Part shown: in pieces, positions 43,761-55,640 of the stretch
How positions within the stretch are numbered: position 1 is the first letter of the stretch
Layout of the letters: every line of letters begins with the position of its first letter
NCBI RefSeq assembly: GCF_000321225.1
Contig: NW_004451010.1
Location: 143,027-207,026, forward strand
Direction: 5' to 3'
Origin: Odobenus rosmarus divergens
Taxonomy: Eukaryota; Chordata; Mammalia; Carnivora; Odobenidae
DNA length: 64,000 nucleotides
Notes under the pieces: generated by a model
Seen by the model: the letters and a program-made list of their open reading frames with translations, nothing else
The model's database searches: none
What the model was told of the DNA's origin: nothing
Position numbers and translations under genes: made by a program

Positions 43761-46000
43761 TCTGTGCAACTTGCTACTCTGTTTATCAAAGACCTTTCTT
43801 TACTTCCGTAAAGATGAATGAGATAGGATTGAGGAAACACCACTGGGAAGTTGCAAATCTGTAGCTCTACTTTGCAGAGTTGTTTGCTTTTCAGCAGTTT
43901 TTAGGCATCCCAATACAAGAATAGAGTTGCAGATACAGTATTGATCCAGACTTGGGTTTTGCTGGTGGGAGTAAAGGGGGAGATGTTGAGCCACATGCCA
44001 AAGTCTTCAGTGAAAGATAGGAAGTCGCCAGGAGACAGTAAACAACATTACCAAGGAAGTATAGAAGTGGGACAATGGAATAAAATGAGTCTCAAGAAGG
44101 ATAAGCTTTTACCAGAGTGGGAAGGATCAGCAGTTTTGGATGCAGCTGAGGGGAACCAGGAAGCCAAGTTTTTCTCTGCCCAAGGGTTCGAAGAGGTTGA
44201 AGACCTAAGGAAGTGAGTTAGCACGTAATAAAGGATCTAGAGACCATGGTACAAAGGGGGAGATGGTCAGTAGTGGATTACAGTCCACTGAGGGGAAGCA
44301 TTCTGTAGCAGTAACAATGTGACAAGGAAGAGGACCTGGTCGCTTCCTGGGAGAGCTGAGGAAAAAGGATGAATGACAGCAGTTCACCTCAGGTGTCCTC
44401 ACTTTGCCACAAGTCTTTTGGTATTTGAAATGGTATTTCTGGTCCAAGCGATGTGATGAGGTCTGCCTTGAGCCTTGCACACGTGCAGCAAGGATCTTAT
44501 TCAGGGCGAGGGCTTTCTTAGCGTTCATAAGAGTGGTCAGGGTCCTGGTTAGGGATCCAGGTTGCTTTTGAATTTATTACTTAATCGTTTGTTTTTAGCT
44601 TAGATATTCTTTCAGTGTAAGAATAATGTAACCACATTATAGAAACTTTGGGAAGTTAGAAAAAAGGAAAAACTAGTAATTCCCACCCTAACGTAATAAT
44701 TCAGGAATATCTGCTAGGGCTTTTTTTCTATGTACATTTACAAACATTGTTATACTATTAATGATACATAGTTTCATGTCTTTTTACAAAATCTTAAGCA
44801 TCCCTCGTGTGGCTGCATGGTCTTCATAACTATAATTTTAAAGGTTTGCATAATAATTTGTTAGATGCATTCTTGTGTATTTCTCTGTTGTTGGATTGAT
44901 TTTCTCTGAATTGTTAACAAGTTGGTCAGTGCACTATGATTTGCGATCATGACTGTATAACTATTCATTTTTGTGCCAGATTTCATATTTTTTAAGTTCT
45001 GGTTTCGAAATGATAGCCATTCATGATGGGTTTCCTAGGCTACATTTTGAATTCAGTTTATCTTTGATGACATCATAGTGGAATGTCTTCTGTTCAAGAG
45101 GGAGGTACATGACTCTGATGTTTCTTTGACTCAGCATCAAAGGCTTTTATGCATTTTTAGTCTTTTATAAGTCAGAAGTGAAAGAAGATAAAGGAGCTCA
45201 ATGTCTTTAGAAAGAACACATTTCTATAGTGGCTATAGATTCATTATGAGCATTTCTCACACCACCCTGATGCCTGTTTTCCACAATTCAACTGTAGCTG
45301 CTTCTCTTAGAGTTTCAGTTCTCACCTACGCAACTGGATAAAATATTAGAGTAAAATAAACTCATGAGTGTGTCTTGGGGTGGATTTTAGTTACCATTAT
45401 GGAAACCTGAGTCTTAAGGTGAGTAGGTTCTTTGGCAGCAAGCCAGCCCCTGAGGAGACTGGATATCCTCACAGTAGAACCAAAGAACAAGGCAGGGAAC
45501 AGGGGAGTGACGAAGCCTGAAAAAGTCAGTGCTCAATGAATTACTGCCTTAGGGGGCCTTATGTTCCCTGAGTCTAGGAACAGCATTAGTCTCAGAGTCT
45601 GGAATGATGCCATGCCCTCAGGTTAGGGTTAAGTGATCTTACCTATAAAGGTTAGAGAAGTGCAGGGCAATAGAACCAACCAAGTGGTCCTTGCATTATC
45701 ACTATCAAATCAGAACGTTTTGGGGGATGTGCTGGAGCTGACAGGTACTAGATCCCAAGAGCTGATTGTTAAATTTTAAGGAATTTTGCAGCTGGTTGAC
45801 TCATGCTGGTAGTTTGAAATCAACTATCATGGGAGTATTGATACCACAGAAATCAGCACCAGAGGTACACTACAGAAATACTATAAATCAGAACTTTTTT
45901 CTTCCCCACCTCTGAGATCTGGTTGTTAAACATTTACCAGCGCATCTCTGATGGTACCTCTGCCTTTATCAATAGGCAACTTCACATTTTCTCTTTTCCT
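43761..46000. other. Unassigned DNA, no gene recognised
   Basis: Frames of 91 and 107 codons overlap at 43941-44528 on opposite strands without recognisable domains. 44570-45000 resembles the AT-rich end of an old repeat, but no family is named. Confidence 0.35.
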
Positions 46001-47000
46001 TGAAGAGTCAACTTCTCCAAGCCTCAGTTTTCCCCTCTAAAATGTGAAATCCAGAATTTAGGCCTGAAAGAGATTTTAGAAATTATCTAGTCCAAACTTT
46101 TGTATTTCTCGGACACTGTTAGCTCTGACTAGAAGTATATTTCTTCCTCCGAGACAGAAGCCATAGTGACATCTATCACTTGGAAGGATAATGAGCATGC
46201 CCTCTCAATCTGGAGCCAGGATTCTTGGCACTGGAAGCCCGAGGTGTTGCAGAGCTTGTCAGGCAGCAACAGGAAACCCAAGACCCAGAGGGAAAATCTA
46301 GACTGGGAGTCCAGGTAGGTCAATGGGGTCAGAGGAGGGTTAGTCATTCTGTGCAGAAATACGTGGGTTCTTGTTTTTTGGATGGGTTAGGGTGGTATCT
46401 GATACATTGGAGTGGGAAAAAATAAAATCCAAATCCAGGACAAATCAGGGTTTTTATGCAAACAGATGGGACAATCATCTGACATAGGCAGGGATAGGAC
46501 AGGCAGTAGAGAGGTTTGAATAGTAGACATCAGAACAAAAAACCCCAGCTTTTAGAAGTCAATGTTTATGTTGAGGGAAAGAAGTCTAATCATTGATAGC
46601 ACCGGAGAGTCCAAGGTCTATTTCAAATTGCCTAGCATACACACTACATACATAATATCAAAGCTGGGCATTTGCCAATAAAATCTAGGACAGAATGGCC
46701 ACTGTGCCCTTTGCCTTAATGATATAGAGCTTTTGTAACCAGGAAATGGTCTTGATCATTAGTCCAAAAAGATCCTTGAAAGACATCTTAAGAAAATAGA
46801 GTGGGGAGATGTACTTCCCCCCACAGGTTCTTCTGTTCTTTTTATGATATGTTAACCTCTACTTCCATGCTTTTTCTTCATTCCAGTCAATGGTGCAGTT
46901 AATTTTGATTGCAGAAACTTACCTCAGAATTGGCTTGCTGCCTGAAGTTCAGACTATAAATTTACTAGCTTTTTTATACATACTGTCAATCAGAGTAACA
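46001..47000. other. Single-copy-looking DNA with an isolated splice-donor-like site
   Basis: The beginning (46010-46060) may hold a short MIR remnant (CCTCAGTTTTCCCCTCTAAA). An isolated donor-like CAGGTAGGT lies at 46312-46320 after a purine-rich stretch, but no paired acceptor or coding signal convinced me. Confidence 0.3.
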
Positions 47001-49415
47001 ATAAAATCATGTTTGGATTGAGCAACTGAAAACAATAAACATTTTTCATTTAAGTACAGGTGTGCAGGCAAAGGAATAGAACTCTTAGGTACCATGATGA
47101 GGTTAGGACTGGCAGCAAGATGGAAATCCTGTATGGCACTAACGGAGACGGTTCACATGAACTTGATTAGGAAATAGAGCCATGTAGGGGCAAAAATTGG
47201 AGCCCAAATAGTGGGAGGTGAGTTTTTAATTCAGAGGAAGATTCTCAGATTACCTTGATGAGGAGCAGCATTACCCCCAGGAAAACAGGGTGAAAGTGAA
47301 TCTTCAGGTATTGTGAATTTGGGGAAATACGATGCATTACATTATTACAGAGAAATTAGTTTAGAATCATCTTTTTCTGGTAACTTAGTAATGGAAGAAA
47401 GGTGTCATGTCCACAAGTATCACTAATAATAGCTAATGAATATTATTCTCCTATTAAACAGGGGTCATTAGCCATAGTTGAGTCATATTAAGTTCTCCAG
47501 TGCTGATATCAGAATTTTCTACCTTACAAGTCTGACGCAAGGAGGCACCCTTAAGTTTACTTGATATATAACTTGCATATGATTTCTTCAGTGTTGGAAG
47601 ATTGCTTTATCTCAGTTGTTTCTCCTTGTGCTTTAATTTATGCTAACTTTGTCAGTGTCACCTTTATTCTTCCCCCCTTTACCAAGTTTATAGATTATAT
47701 TTCATTTAGAATTCCATTAATTTCTGTTACAGGATAAAATTATTCACACCATGCCATGTTAACTGGTATTAGGAAAATTAATATCTAAAATAGTTTTTTT
47801 CTTTAGTTTGAGTTAAAGGGAATTTGACTCGCTGTAATTTAAAGGGTATCTGATAAATATTTATTAGGTATACACTAACTGAAATGTTTTGGTGTTTTGG
47901 GTTTGGTTTTTTTTTGTTTGCTTGTTTTTTTAGAAAACCAATAAGAGTTTCTCACAATGTTTTACCTTTCTGCATTATGAGATGCATTTTGCACATTGAT
48001 GCATTTTGCATGTTGATGAGAATATCGATATCATGGATTTATGTAGTCAACCTTTCCCCCTAGTATATTTACTCACATATATACATGATGGAAAATGTTT
48101 TTCAGCTTGTTTGATAATAGGAACATAAAGTTTTGATGAGTGAGGGTCCCAGAGTGGAGAGCAGAGAGAGGACATGGGCCATTGGACACAAATTCTACCC
48201 TCCCATCCACTAAACAATACTAAATCTGTATGACCAATGAGCTAATTACAGAACTTGCCATCTGTGATGGTCACCCAAGGAAAGAGGATTTGGATAAACT
48301 AATAAAGCTGAGATGAGGACAACACACAGCCTGAGATTAGGCGCAGGATATTATTAGTCATGGGCGCTAACAGCAAAGGAAAAAAAATATACTAGTGGGG
48401 AGGAGGAAGAAAGTATATGACCAGGGTAAAATACTGCTGGCTACAGAGTCAAAACCGTTTTGTCTTAAGAAAGCACATCTTATCTGGCCCGTGGTTGTTG
48501 AAAAATTGGGGAATTGATTGATTGCACTTCACAATTGATGGACTATGTGGAATGTACCAAATGAGGATTGATGTAAAACAGCTGTTTGTGTGTTCTAATG
48601 CAAGCATCAAGAAGGCCAAATAAAATTAAGATGCTCAGGCATAAAACAAAGACATCATTGTAATCATCAGCATGCTTTTTACACATTGTCCTAAGACCAT
48701 TGTGTAATTGTCTGACCCTCTTGATAAATTCTTCTCTGCCACTGAGCCAGTTCTTTTGAGAAATTAAACATCCATGATTTAATCTTGAAAGACTGAATGA
48801 GTTTTACAAATTAATAGCTCTGCAAGGCCGGCACTGGGGGTGGGAGAAGGGGTACTTCTCTATCAGTCCTGTCCAGTAGCTTCTCAGTACCTCCTTCCTT
48901 CATCCAGTAGTTTTACGGCTGTCCCCTGACACCATAGTTCAATTCCTGAGCATGTTAGATAAATTCTAAACTGTTTGTTATTGTCATTGTTTATGTTTCT
49001 AAAATGTTTCTATGACATCTAAACAATAAATATGCCAACTTATAGTAGGTCTCATCGATTATTGTTCACAGCCAATTGAGTATAAGCCCTTTTTAGGAAG
49101 AGAGATTCTGGAATAAGTTAGGAGTAATTGGATTTTAAAAAGTCTTGGTCAGATCAACCTTGGTCACATCAACCTAGTCAAATTTTCCTTGCCTTCTGAA
49201 GTTTGAATTCTTCATTAATTACAATTAGGATGGAAATTTAAACTCCACACCAGATGAATTTGCATAAATACCATATTGTGTAGCAAACAAAGCATATCGA
49301 AACCTTTTATCCTTAATTCAGTTCTCCACAGCACCTTGATGAGGTTCTGATTGTTTACTTGAATGTTACAAGAAACTTTCGAAGATGTTATTTACAAAAC
49401 TACACATTATACTAG
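47001..49415. other. Longest repeat-free block; candidate conserved non-coding elements
   Basis: No interspersed repeat is recognised over about 2.4 kb, unusual for this window. From 48480 to 49400 there is a dense set of factor-like motifs: TGATTGAT (48515-48522), TAATTA then CAATTAG (49216-49228), TTTGCAT (49259-49265) and TGTTTAC (49352-49358). No coding frame. Enhancer function is inferred, not shown. Confidence 0.4.
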
Positions 49416-49419
49416 TTCA

Positions 49420-49590
49420 ACACTAGTCCATGATAATTAAGTCATTACTATTCTGTTAACTATGTGGTGACAGATAGTAACTAGACTTATGGGGATTATT
49501 TCATAATGTATAAAAATATTGAGTCACTATTATGTACACCTGAAACTAATAGAATATTGTTTGTCAGTTATACTTTAATTAAAAAAAGAC
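49420..49590 (+). mobile_element. L1 3' end fragment
   Basis: AAAATATTGAGTCACTATTA, TGTACACCTGAAACTAATAG and CAGTTATACTTTAATTAAAA are the usual sense 3' end of an L1MA-like element, with an A-rich tail. Confidence 0.65.
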
Positions 49591-50625
49591 TTCTGCAGGT
49601 CATCTCTCAATCATCTACCATAATAAATAGGAATATTGAAATTCAGGTGATTCCTGCTGCTCTCTGGATGTCTTTAAGATGAACAGATGAAGCCAACTTC
49701 TGTAATCAGGAGCCAAGAAATAGAGAGAGGGTTGCTGCTTGGAGAATGGGAAAAACAGTTTTATCTGGTTGAAAGAAGAGAAGTGAAGGGAAATAAAGGT
49801 TGAACTGTACACCTTTATCTTCAAAATTAAAGATTCGGAATTTGGTGTTGATTCAAGAGAAAGTTGCATGGTTTTGTTCTGCAACTTTGGATCAATTGCA
49901 AAGATGGACAGGTCTATGGACATTTCACCAGCAATTCTAAGGCTGTCACCAGGAAATATGGAATTGTGAAAATACTGGTAAGATGGTCTGACTTACTTCC
50001 AGAATGGAGAAGTACCCTACAGGTATAGGAATAAGCTCTCCACCTACTCAGGTTTTGAATCAAAAGAAATTATTTAATACTATCTATGTTACTATTACCT
50101 ATGCAATACCTTGGTTAGAGGGCATTTCTTTTCAAAAATCTCATTTGTACCCTTACTAACTTAGCAGTTCAGTTTCCTAAAATATATGTGTATTCACCTT
50201 ATTTGCACCCACAACGGCCTCAGGCCATTTTCATTGCTTTCAGCTCCATCTGTTTCAATATGAACTTAGCTACTATTTTTAACCCTAGTGTTCATTGCCT
50301 CGTTAACACTACAAGGCTTCTCCCAGGGCAGTCCATTACTCCCTAGCAGCAGTTAGTTTATCCCCGCCTAAGTGATTCCTCTGGTCCCCTTGCATGCCCC
50401 AGCGCTCTCTCAGAACCACCCTTTAAAAAAAGGCCTGTGCCTAACCCAGCTGCTTTTAATTCTTTCACACACGGCTGTTCCCCTTGAGTGAGGGCTACAG
50501 TTCAGCTTAAAGGACCCACATTCTTAGGAAACCACTTTTAAAGGACTAAGTAAAGACAGATTACTTTATAAGGTCTCATTACAGAGTTCAAAAAATGACG
50601 GGGGTAACGGGGGTAGAAGACAAAC
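49591..50625. other. Single-copy-looking DNA
   Basis: No repeat or gene is recognised. The minus-strand frame 49615-49923 (102 codons) has no recognisable domain. Confidence 0.4.
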
Positions 50626-50629
50626 CTGT

Positions 50630-50775
50630 AACATTTGTGGAGTCCTCACATACATCAGGAGTTCGCCAAGCACTTGTCCTATGCTCTCAGATTTCATATT
50701 CACAATACTATATGAGTCAATGATCTCATTTTAGAAAAGAGGAAAAAGAGGCCCAGGCTTACAAGTTCTAAGGAA
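50630..50775 (-). mobile_element. MIR SINE, diverged
   Basis: ATTCACAATACTATATGAGT, TCATTTTAGAAAAGAGGAAA and AAGAGGCCCAGGCTTACAAG follow MIR in reverse complement. Confidence 0.55.
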
Positions 50776-51505
50776 AAACCCAGGAACCTAATGGATATCT
50801 GCCCAGCTCTTAAGACTGTTGTGCTGTTTGGAGGTACAGGAAAAGTGTGGTGTTAGTATGCCGAGTGACAGCAAGATCACAGTCAAAACGATGGGAAGGA
50901 GGGTGGAGCCGACTGAGACCGTGTTCATGTCCCGAGTAAGCGCCTGTAGTTCATCATTTGTGTGCCCAGCGCTTCAAGTTCAAAGATTGTTAGAAGGCAA
51001 AGTTCTACAAGCAAAACAGCCCTGTGATAGAACCCAAAGAAAACTTATTTTCCGTGACCTTTCTGGACGGCCTCAGACTCAGAACAAACAACTCAGGATA
51101 AAAATTTAAACTTGACCACAGAGATTCCTTCACATGATATGCCGGATTTTTCTTTTTTTTTTTCCCCATCTAAAGGACCTTTCATCTCCTTCCCACTTCA
51201 GAAAAGACTTTAAGGCTCCACAAAGGACTGCTGGAAGGAACAGATTTGTCTAAATCTGCCCTATTAATTTTGTCGTTAGTTCTAATGAATCATCCCCATA
51301 AAAATGCAATTTGGTCTCTTTGCTTTTGATATTTATTAGAGATAACAAGGTTTGTGATCAAATATTTTAAACTAGAGTAAGTGGCTATATTGCTATCATA
51401 AACATATAATGAATACACTTTATCTCATGTACTAATTAAAAAGCTTGAAGAACCTGGAAAGGGGAAGTGTGGTTCTGAGAACAGAGCCCTCTGAAGGTGC
51501 CTTTT
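50776..51505. other. Single-copy-looking DNA
   Basis: A plus-strand frame of 96 codons (50819-51109) shows no recognisable domain. Nothing else is recognised. Confidence 0.35.
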
Positions 51506-51509
51506 CCCT

Positions 51510-51690
51510 TAATAATAATGGTAATAGCTAATACTTACTGACGGCTTTCTATATGCCAGGGACTTTTCTAAATGCATAACTCCCTTTAATCCGCTTAATA
51601 GCCCTATGCAATGAGTACTATTACTATCCCCATTTAACATATAAGAAGTGAAATAACCAAAGCTTGGGTTCAAATTCAAGAGGCCCTTTG
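51510..51690 (-). mobile_element. MIR SINE
   Basis: TAATAGCTAATACTTACTGA, CTATATGCCAGGGACTTTTC, AGTACTATTACTATCCCCAT and GAAATAACCAAAGCTTGGG are MIR in reverse complement. Confidence 0.8.
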
Positions 51691-51875
51691 GAAATATGCT
51701 ATGCAAGGATATCATTATATTTCCATGGATTCAGTTAAGCAAGTCTTCAGGCTCACAGAGAATATGTTTTCTAATATTTGGGAAGATATCTAGGCTTCCT
51801 GACAGAAAATACACTTTAAACAAAATGTCAGAGCCCTAAAACTCCCTAGGAAGAATAGCACATAATAGTCTACAG

Positions 51876-52092
51876 CAGGTCTGCTAACTTTTCTGTAAAA
51901 GGCTAAATAATATTTTAGGCTTTGTGGGCTATACAGTCTCTGTTGTAAGCACTCAACTCTGCTGTTATAGTGGGAAAGTAACTATGGGTAATATGTAAAC
52001 CAATGGGCATGTATGTGTTCCAATAAAACTTTAATCACAAAAGCAAACAGTGGGCCAAATAGAGCCCAAGTGCTGTACTTTGCCAATTCCTG
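51876..52092 (+). mobile_element. MER20 (hAT-Charlie), second copy
   Basis: Full length, more decayed than the first copy: CAGGTCTGCTAACTTTTCTG, TTTTAGGCTTTGTGGGCTAT, ACTCAACTCTGCTG, CCAATAAAACTTTAATCACA and the end TTTGCCAATTCCTG. The 8-bp target duplication can no longer be read. Confidence 0.88.
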
Positions 52093-52095
52093 ATG

Positions 52096-52268
52096 CAGAG
52101 CATTGATTTTCAACACGTGATCAGGGGCATCACCTGGGCACTCACTAGAAATGCAAATCTTGGGGCTCCAACCCCAGATGTTCTGAATCAGAAATTCTGG
52201 GGACTTCACCTCTGTGTTTTTACAAGCCTTCCAGGTGACTCTGTTCATGCTATAGTTTAAGAAATACT
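52096..52268 (+). mobile_element. MER5A-like hAT element
   Basis: It begins three bases after the MER20 ends. CAGAGCATTGATTTTCAACA, GGCATCACCTGGGCACTCAC, TTCTGAATCAGAAATTCTGG and CTTCCAGGTGACTCTG are the MER5A order, with imperfect inverted ends. Confidence 0.8.
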
Positions 52269-52276
52269 CATCTAGT

Positions 52277-52490
52277 AAAAGGGAGCTAATGGTTATTGAG
52301 AATTTGCTTTGTGCCAGGTGCTTCCAATATTTTTCTCATTGAATCCTTACAACAATCCTTTCAATTATCTATCATTGGCTATTTTTCAATAGATGCAGCT
52401 AAGGCTCCAAGAGGTTAAATGACTTGGCAGAAATTGAACAATTAAGTGGTGGCGCCAAGATTCAAACCATTCAAGCCCTCTGACTCCAAA
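52277..52490 (-). mobile_element. MIR SINE
   Basis: GCTTTGTGCCAGGTGCTTCC, CATTGAATCCTTACAACAAT, GAGGTTAAATGACTTGGCAG and CCAAGATTCAAACCATTC are MIR in reverse complement. The decayed run of MER20, MER5A and MIR is nearly continuous. Confidence 0.8.
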
Positions 52491-53038
52491 ATATACCTTA
52501 GCTAATATCTCCAAAATAATCTTGGAGATCAATCTATTCCCACTTGCTGAACTTATAGTTGAAGGAATTAGGGACAAAATAGATTAGAGCTATACCCCAA
52601 CCTATTTCTCATTGCTCCCAATTCAGTATTGTTTTCTTTGTACCATGCTGAAATCGCAAAATGAGCAGAAATCTCCTTCAAGCTCTGGGACAGAATGTGA
52701 TTACACCTGAACAGGCAATTCCAGGCATCGCCCAGTATGATGGTAAAGCCTCTATGCTTTCCAGGGGAAATCTAACAGGTCCCATGCTGCTAAAGAAGAC
52801 ACTGGAATTTTCTAGTCATTGCAGTATAACTTGGGTCTGTGGATACAGTGCTGACATTTCATCCAGCCTCTCTCCAGTTCCCGGATATAAAGACAGAGAT
52901 CATCTCAAATGTAAAAGATTCAATGGAGAAGAAGGAGAAAAGGTATTTACTGAGCTTCTCTGAGTGCTAGAAATTATTCTATCCACTTTGTGTGTGTTTG
53001 CTCAAATGATCCGTCAAGAACTAATGAGGTATAAGAAA

Positions 53039-53228
53039 GGGGTGCCTGGGTGGCTCAGTCAGTTAAGAGTCTGCCTTCGGCTCAGGTCATGATCTCAGGG
53101 TCCTGGGATCGAGCCCCACATCGGGCTCCCTGCTCAGCGGGGAGCCTGTTTCTCTCTCTCACTCTGCCTGCCGCTCCGCTTGCTTGTGTGCTCTGTCAAA
53201 TAAATAAAAAATAAAATCTTTTAAAAAA
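53039..53228 (+). mobile_element. SINEC-type SINE, full length
   Basis: Starts GGGGTGCCTGGGTGGCTCAG and ends TCAAATAAATAAAAAATAAA then ATCTT. No clean target duplication could be read. Confidence 0.94.
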
Positions 53229-54060
53229 TTTGTTCCATTATATAGGTGTGAAAAATAAAAGGTAAAATAAATGTAACTGAAATGACCATTGTCCTCTAAG
53301 TATCTGGACTCTATGTAACTTCAAAGCTCTTTCTTCTCACCCATGCTGCCTGTGCCCACATCCTGGACACCCTCTATTTGTCCATAATTTAGAGAGCTGT
53401 GTCATGCTCTCTACTCTAACTAGAACTGTGATATCCCAAGAAGCATTGTGTGCTTTTGGTTGAAAGGCTTTGTGCGTTAAGTTTTTATTTTACTTCCAAA
53501 GGAGTTTTTTTTTTTTAACACAAGTAAAATCAACTCCAGAAATGTGAACAAAAGCAATCAAATAAGAATGAATTTGAAGTGTGCTTATTAACACTCTTCA
53601 GAATTTAGTGTTTTGAAACATAATAAAGATCACTTTGTTATAACATCTTTCTCTTCCCCCAGCTTCAATGTTTTCTCATACATAACACTTAAAAGTCCCA
53701 GCCAGAGACCCATAAACCAATATTTTCCCCCAATGTAATGGTTTCCTGCACATAGAGTTCAAAACCCCGTCTCCTGGAAAACATTATAAAGAACTTCCAC
53801 GTTATTAGAATGTAACTCACACTCTTTAAAGATCAGTCACGTTACTTAAACATAACCCCATGTTTAAAACACCTCTCCCTGCAGTTGTCTTTCCATAGTT
53901 TATATCAGTCCCCTCCAAAAAATTTAAAAAGGAAAATGAAGTGTGAAGTTCCTGCATGCAAACCATGTATTTTAAACAAAATCCAACTAAAGATATTTTT
54001 AAAGCTTTGTTTCACAATGAAATTTTAAAATGGAGAAAAAAAAATGGCCCTCCTTTTCTA
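53229..54060. other. Single-copy-looking DNA
   Basis: No repeat family or coding frame is recognised. Confidence 0.4.
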
Positions 54061-54061
54061 T

Positions 54062-54496
54062 AAGTTATTGTACTGGCTTATAACAAAGTAACAAAAACTT
54101 TGTGGTGTTAAACAACAGAAATTTATTCTCTCACAGTTCTGCAGCCTTGAAGCCCCAAATCAAATTGTCAACAGGACCATGCTCCCTGTGAAGGATTAGG
54201 GAAGAATACTTCCATGCCTCTTCTTAGCTTCTGGGGGGTTTCCAGTGTCCTTGGCTTGTGGCTGCATCATTCAGGTTCCTGCCTGCATCTTCACATGACC
54301 TTCTTCCCTGTGTATCTGTGTCTCTGTATCTGATATTCTTCTCCTCCTCATAAACAGTCATGGGGCTCAGGGCCCACTCTAATATGCCTTGTTGTAACTT
54401 GATTATATCTGCAAAGACCCTACTTCTAAATAAGATCACATTCACAGGTACTAGGAATTAGGACTTCAACATAACTTTTGGAGCGATATAATCCAG
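54062..54496 (-). mobile_element. MLT1/MST-type (ERVL-MaLR) LTR
   Basis: ACAACAGAAATTTATTCTCT, CACAGTTCTGCAGCCTTGAA, CTTCACATGACCTTCTTCCC, TGATTATATCTGCAAAGACC and AGGACTTCAACATAAC follow a MaLR LTR in reverse complement. It has the same orientation as the LTR at 13411. Non-coding. Confidence 0.8.
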
Positions 54497-54794
54497 ACAA
54501 CTATAGTTATTGAGTAAATAAATATACCTATCATTACTTCAGGCATGAGAATGGGCTACAAGTATTTAAAAATCTTTGCTTATACAAGAACAAATTTATT
54601 ATTTTCCACTTGGCCTGAAGGCAGATTTTTGTTTAATAACCAAAGTATGTGTATTTATTGCTTCTGGTTAGCATTTATGAAGCTACTAGTTGTAGCTTTT
54701 ATGGCATTTATAAACATCATTCTTATCAATTTATCTCCTTAAAAATTATTCAAGAACAATTATAATAATTATATGTTAAGATCTTATTGTGGCC

Positions 54795-54970
54795 AATACA
54801 TATATAATGCCATTCATTTTTTAATCTTTACAAGAATCCTATAAAGTCAGTACAATTACCACCTGCATTTTACAGGTGAGAAAACTGAGGTCCAGAGACA
54901 TCAAGTAGCTTGCCCATTGCCATACAGCTAAGTAGTAATTAATGAGACCAGGATTTAAATGTCAAAGTTT
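54795..54970 (-). mobile_element. MIR SINE
   Basis: TTTACAAGAATCCTATAAAG, CATTTTACAGGTGAGAAAAC, TGAGGTCCAGAGACATCAAG and CATACAGCTAAGTAGTAATT are MIR in reverse complement, well kept. Confidence 0.88.
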
Positions 54971-54978
54971 GTCAACAT

Positions 54979-55020
54979 CTTTTTTTTTCTTTTCTTTCTT
55001 TCTTTTTTTTTTTTTTTTTG
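54979..55020. repeat. Polypyrimidine (T/TTTC) tract
   Basis: T-rich with scattered C, ending in a T run of about 18. It resembles an A-rich retroposon tail in reverse, but no body follows that I recognise. Confidence 0.85.
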
Positions 55021-55179
55021 GTGTAGCAAACAAGTAATTCATTCCACTATGTCAGGAAAGCACATGAAGGCAGTTGGGACTAAAGGTGATGGAATGCCAA
55101 CATACTACCTTTCTTTAGAGTGTCCTATGCCAAAGTAACTGGAACAGGTGTCTTTTTCCTGGTGTTCATTCTACAGCAA

Positions 55180-55290
55180 AAATTATCAAGCATGCTTTCC
55201 ATGGGTTAGGCACTGAGTTAGGCACCAAGAATTTAAGCAAAGTAAGTAAAATACAGACTTAAAGCTGTCTGTCATCTAATGGTCACCAGT
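55180..55290 (-). mobile_element. L2 3' end fragment
   Basis: CATGGGTTAGGCACTGAGTT, AGGCACCAAGAATTTAAGC and TCTGTCATCTAATGGTC follow the reverse complement of the L2 3' end. Confidence 0.5.
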
Positions 55291-55418
55291 CAAGCTAAAG
55301 AACATTAAATTCTTATGAATTATTTTGACTTCTGCTGTAACACTAAAAGTAAACCATAGCACTTTCTGTTCATTTTCATGCAACCAAGATTAGTTCAATT
55401 AATATGCATCCATATGGC

Positions 55419-55620
55419 GGGGCGCCTGGGTGGCTCAGTTGGTTAAGTGACTGCCTTCGGCTCAGGTCATGATCCTGGAGTCCTGGGATCGAGTCCCGCA
55501 TCGGGCTTCCTGCTCAGCAGGGAGTCTGCTTCTCCCTCTGACCCTCCCCCCTCTCATGCTCTCTCTCTATCTCATTCTCTCTCTCAAATAAATAAATAAA
55601 ATCTTAATAAAAAATAAACT
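55419..55620 (+). mobile_element. SINEC-type SINE, full length, young
   Basis: Starts GGGGCGCCTGGGTGGCTCAG. It is flanked by a perfect 20-bp duplication, TTAATATGCATCCATATGGC (55399-55418 and 55621-55640), the longest intact SINE target duplication in the window. Confidence 0.97.
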
Positions 55621-55640
55621 TTAATATGCATCCATATGGC

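Noticed and set aside
46312..46320. Donor-like CAGGTAGGT after a purine-rich frame
   Set aside because: Same reason: no paired acceptor and no recognisable coding sequence upstream.
49615..49923. 102-codon minus-strand frame
   Set aside because: No recognisable domain, no context, and within the length range of chance frames in this window.
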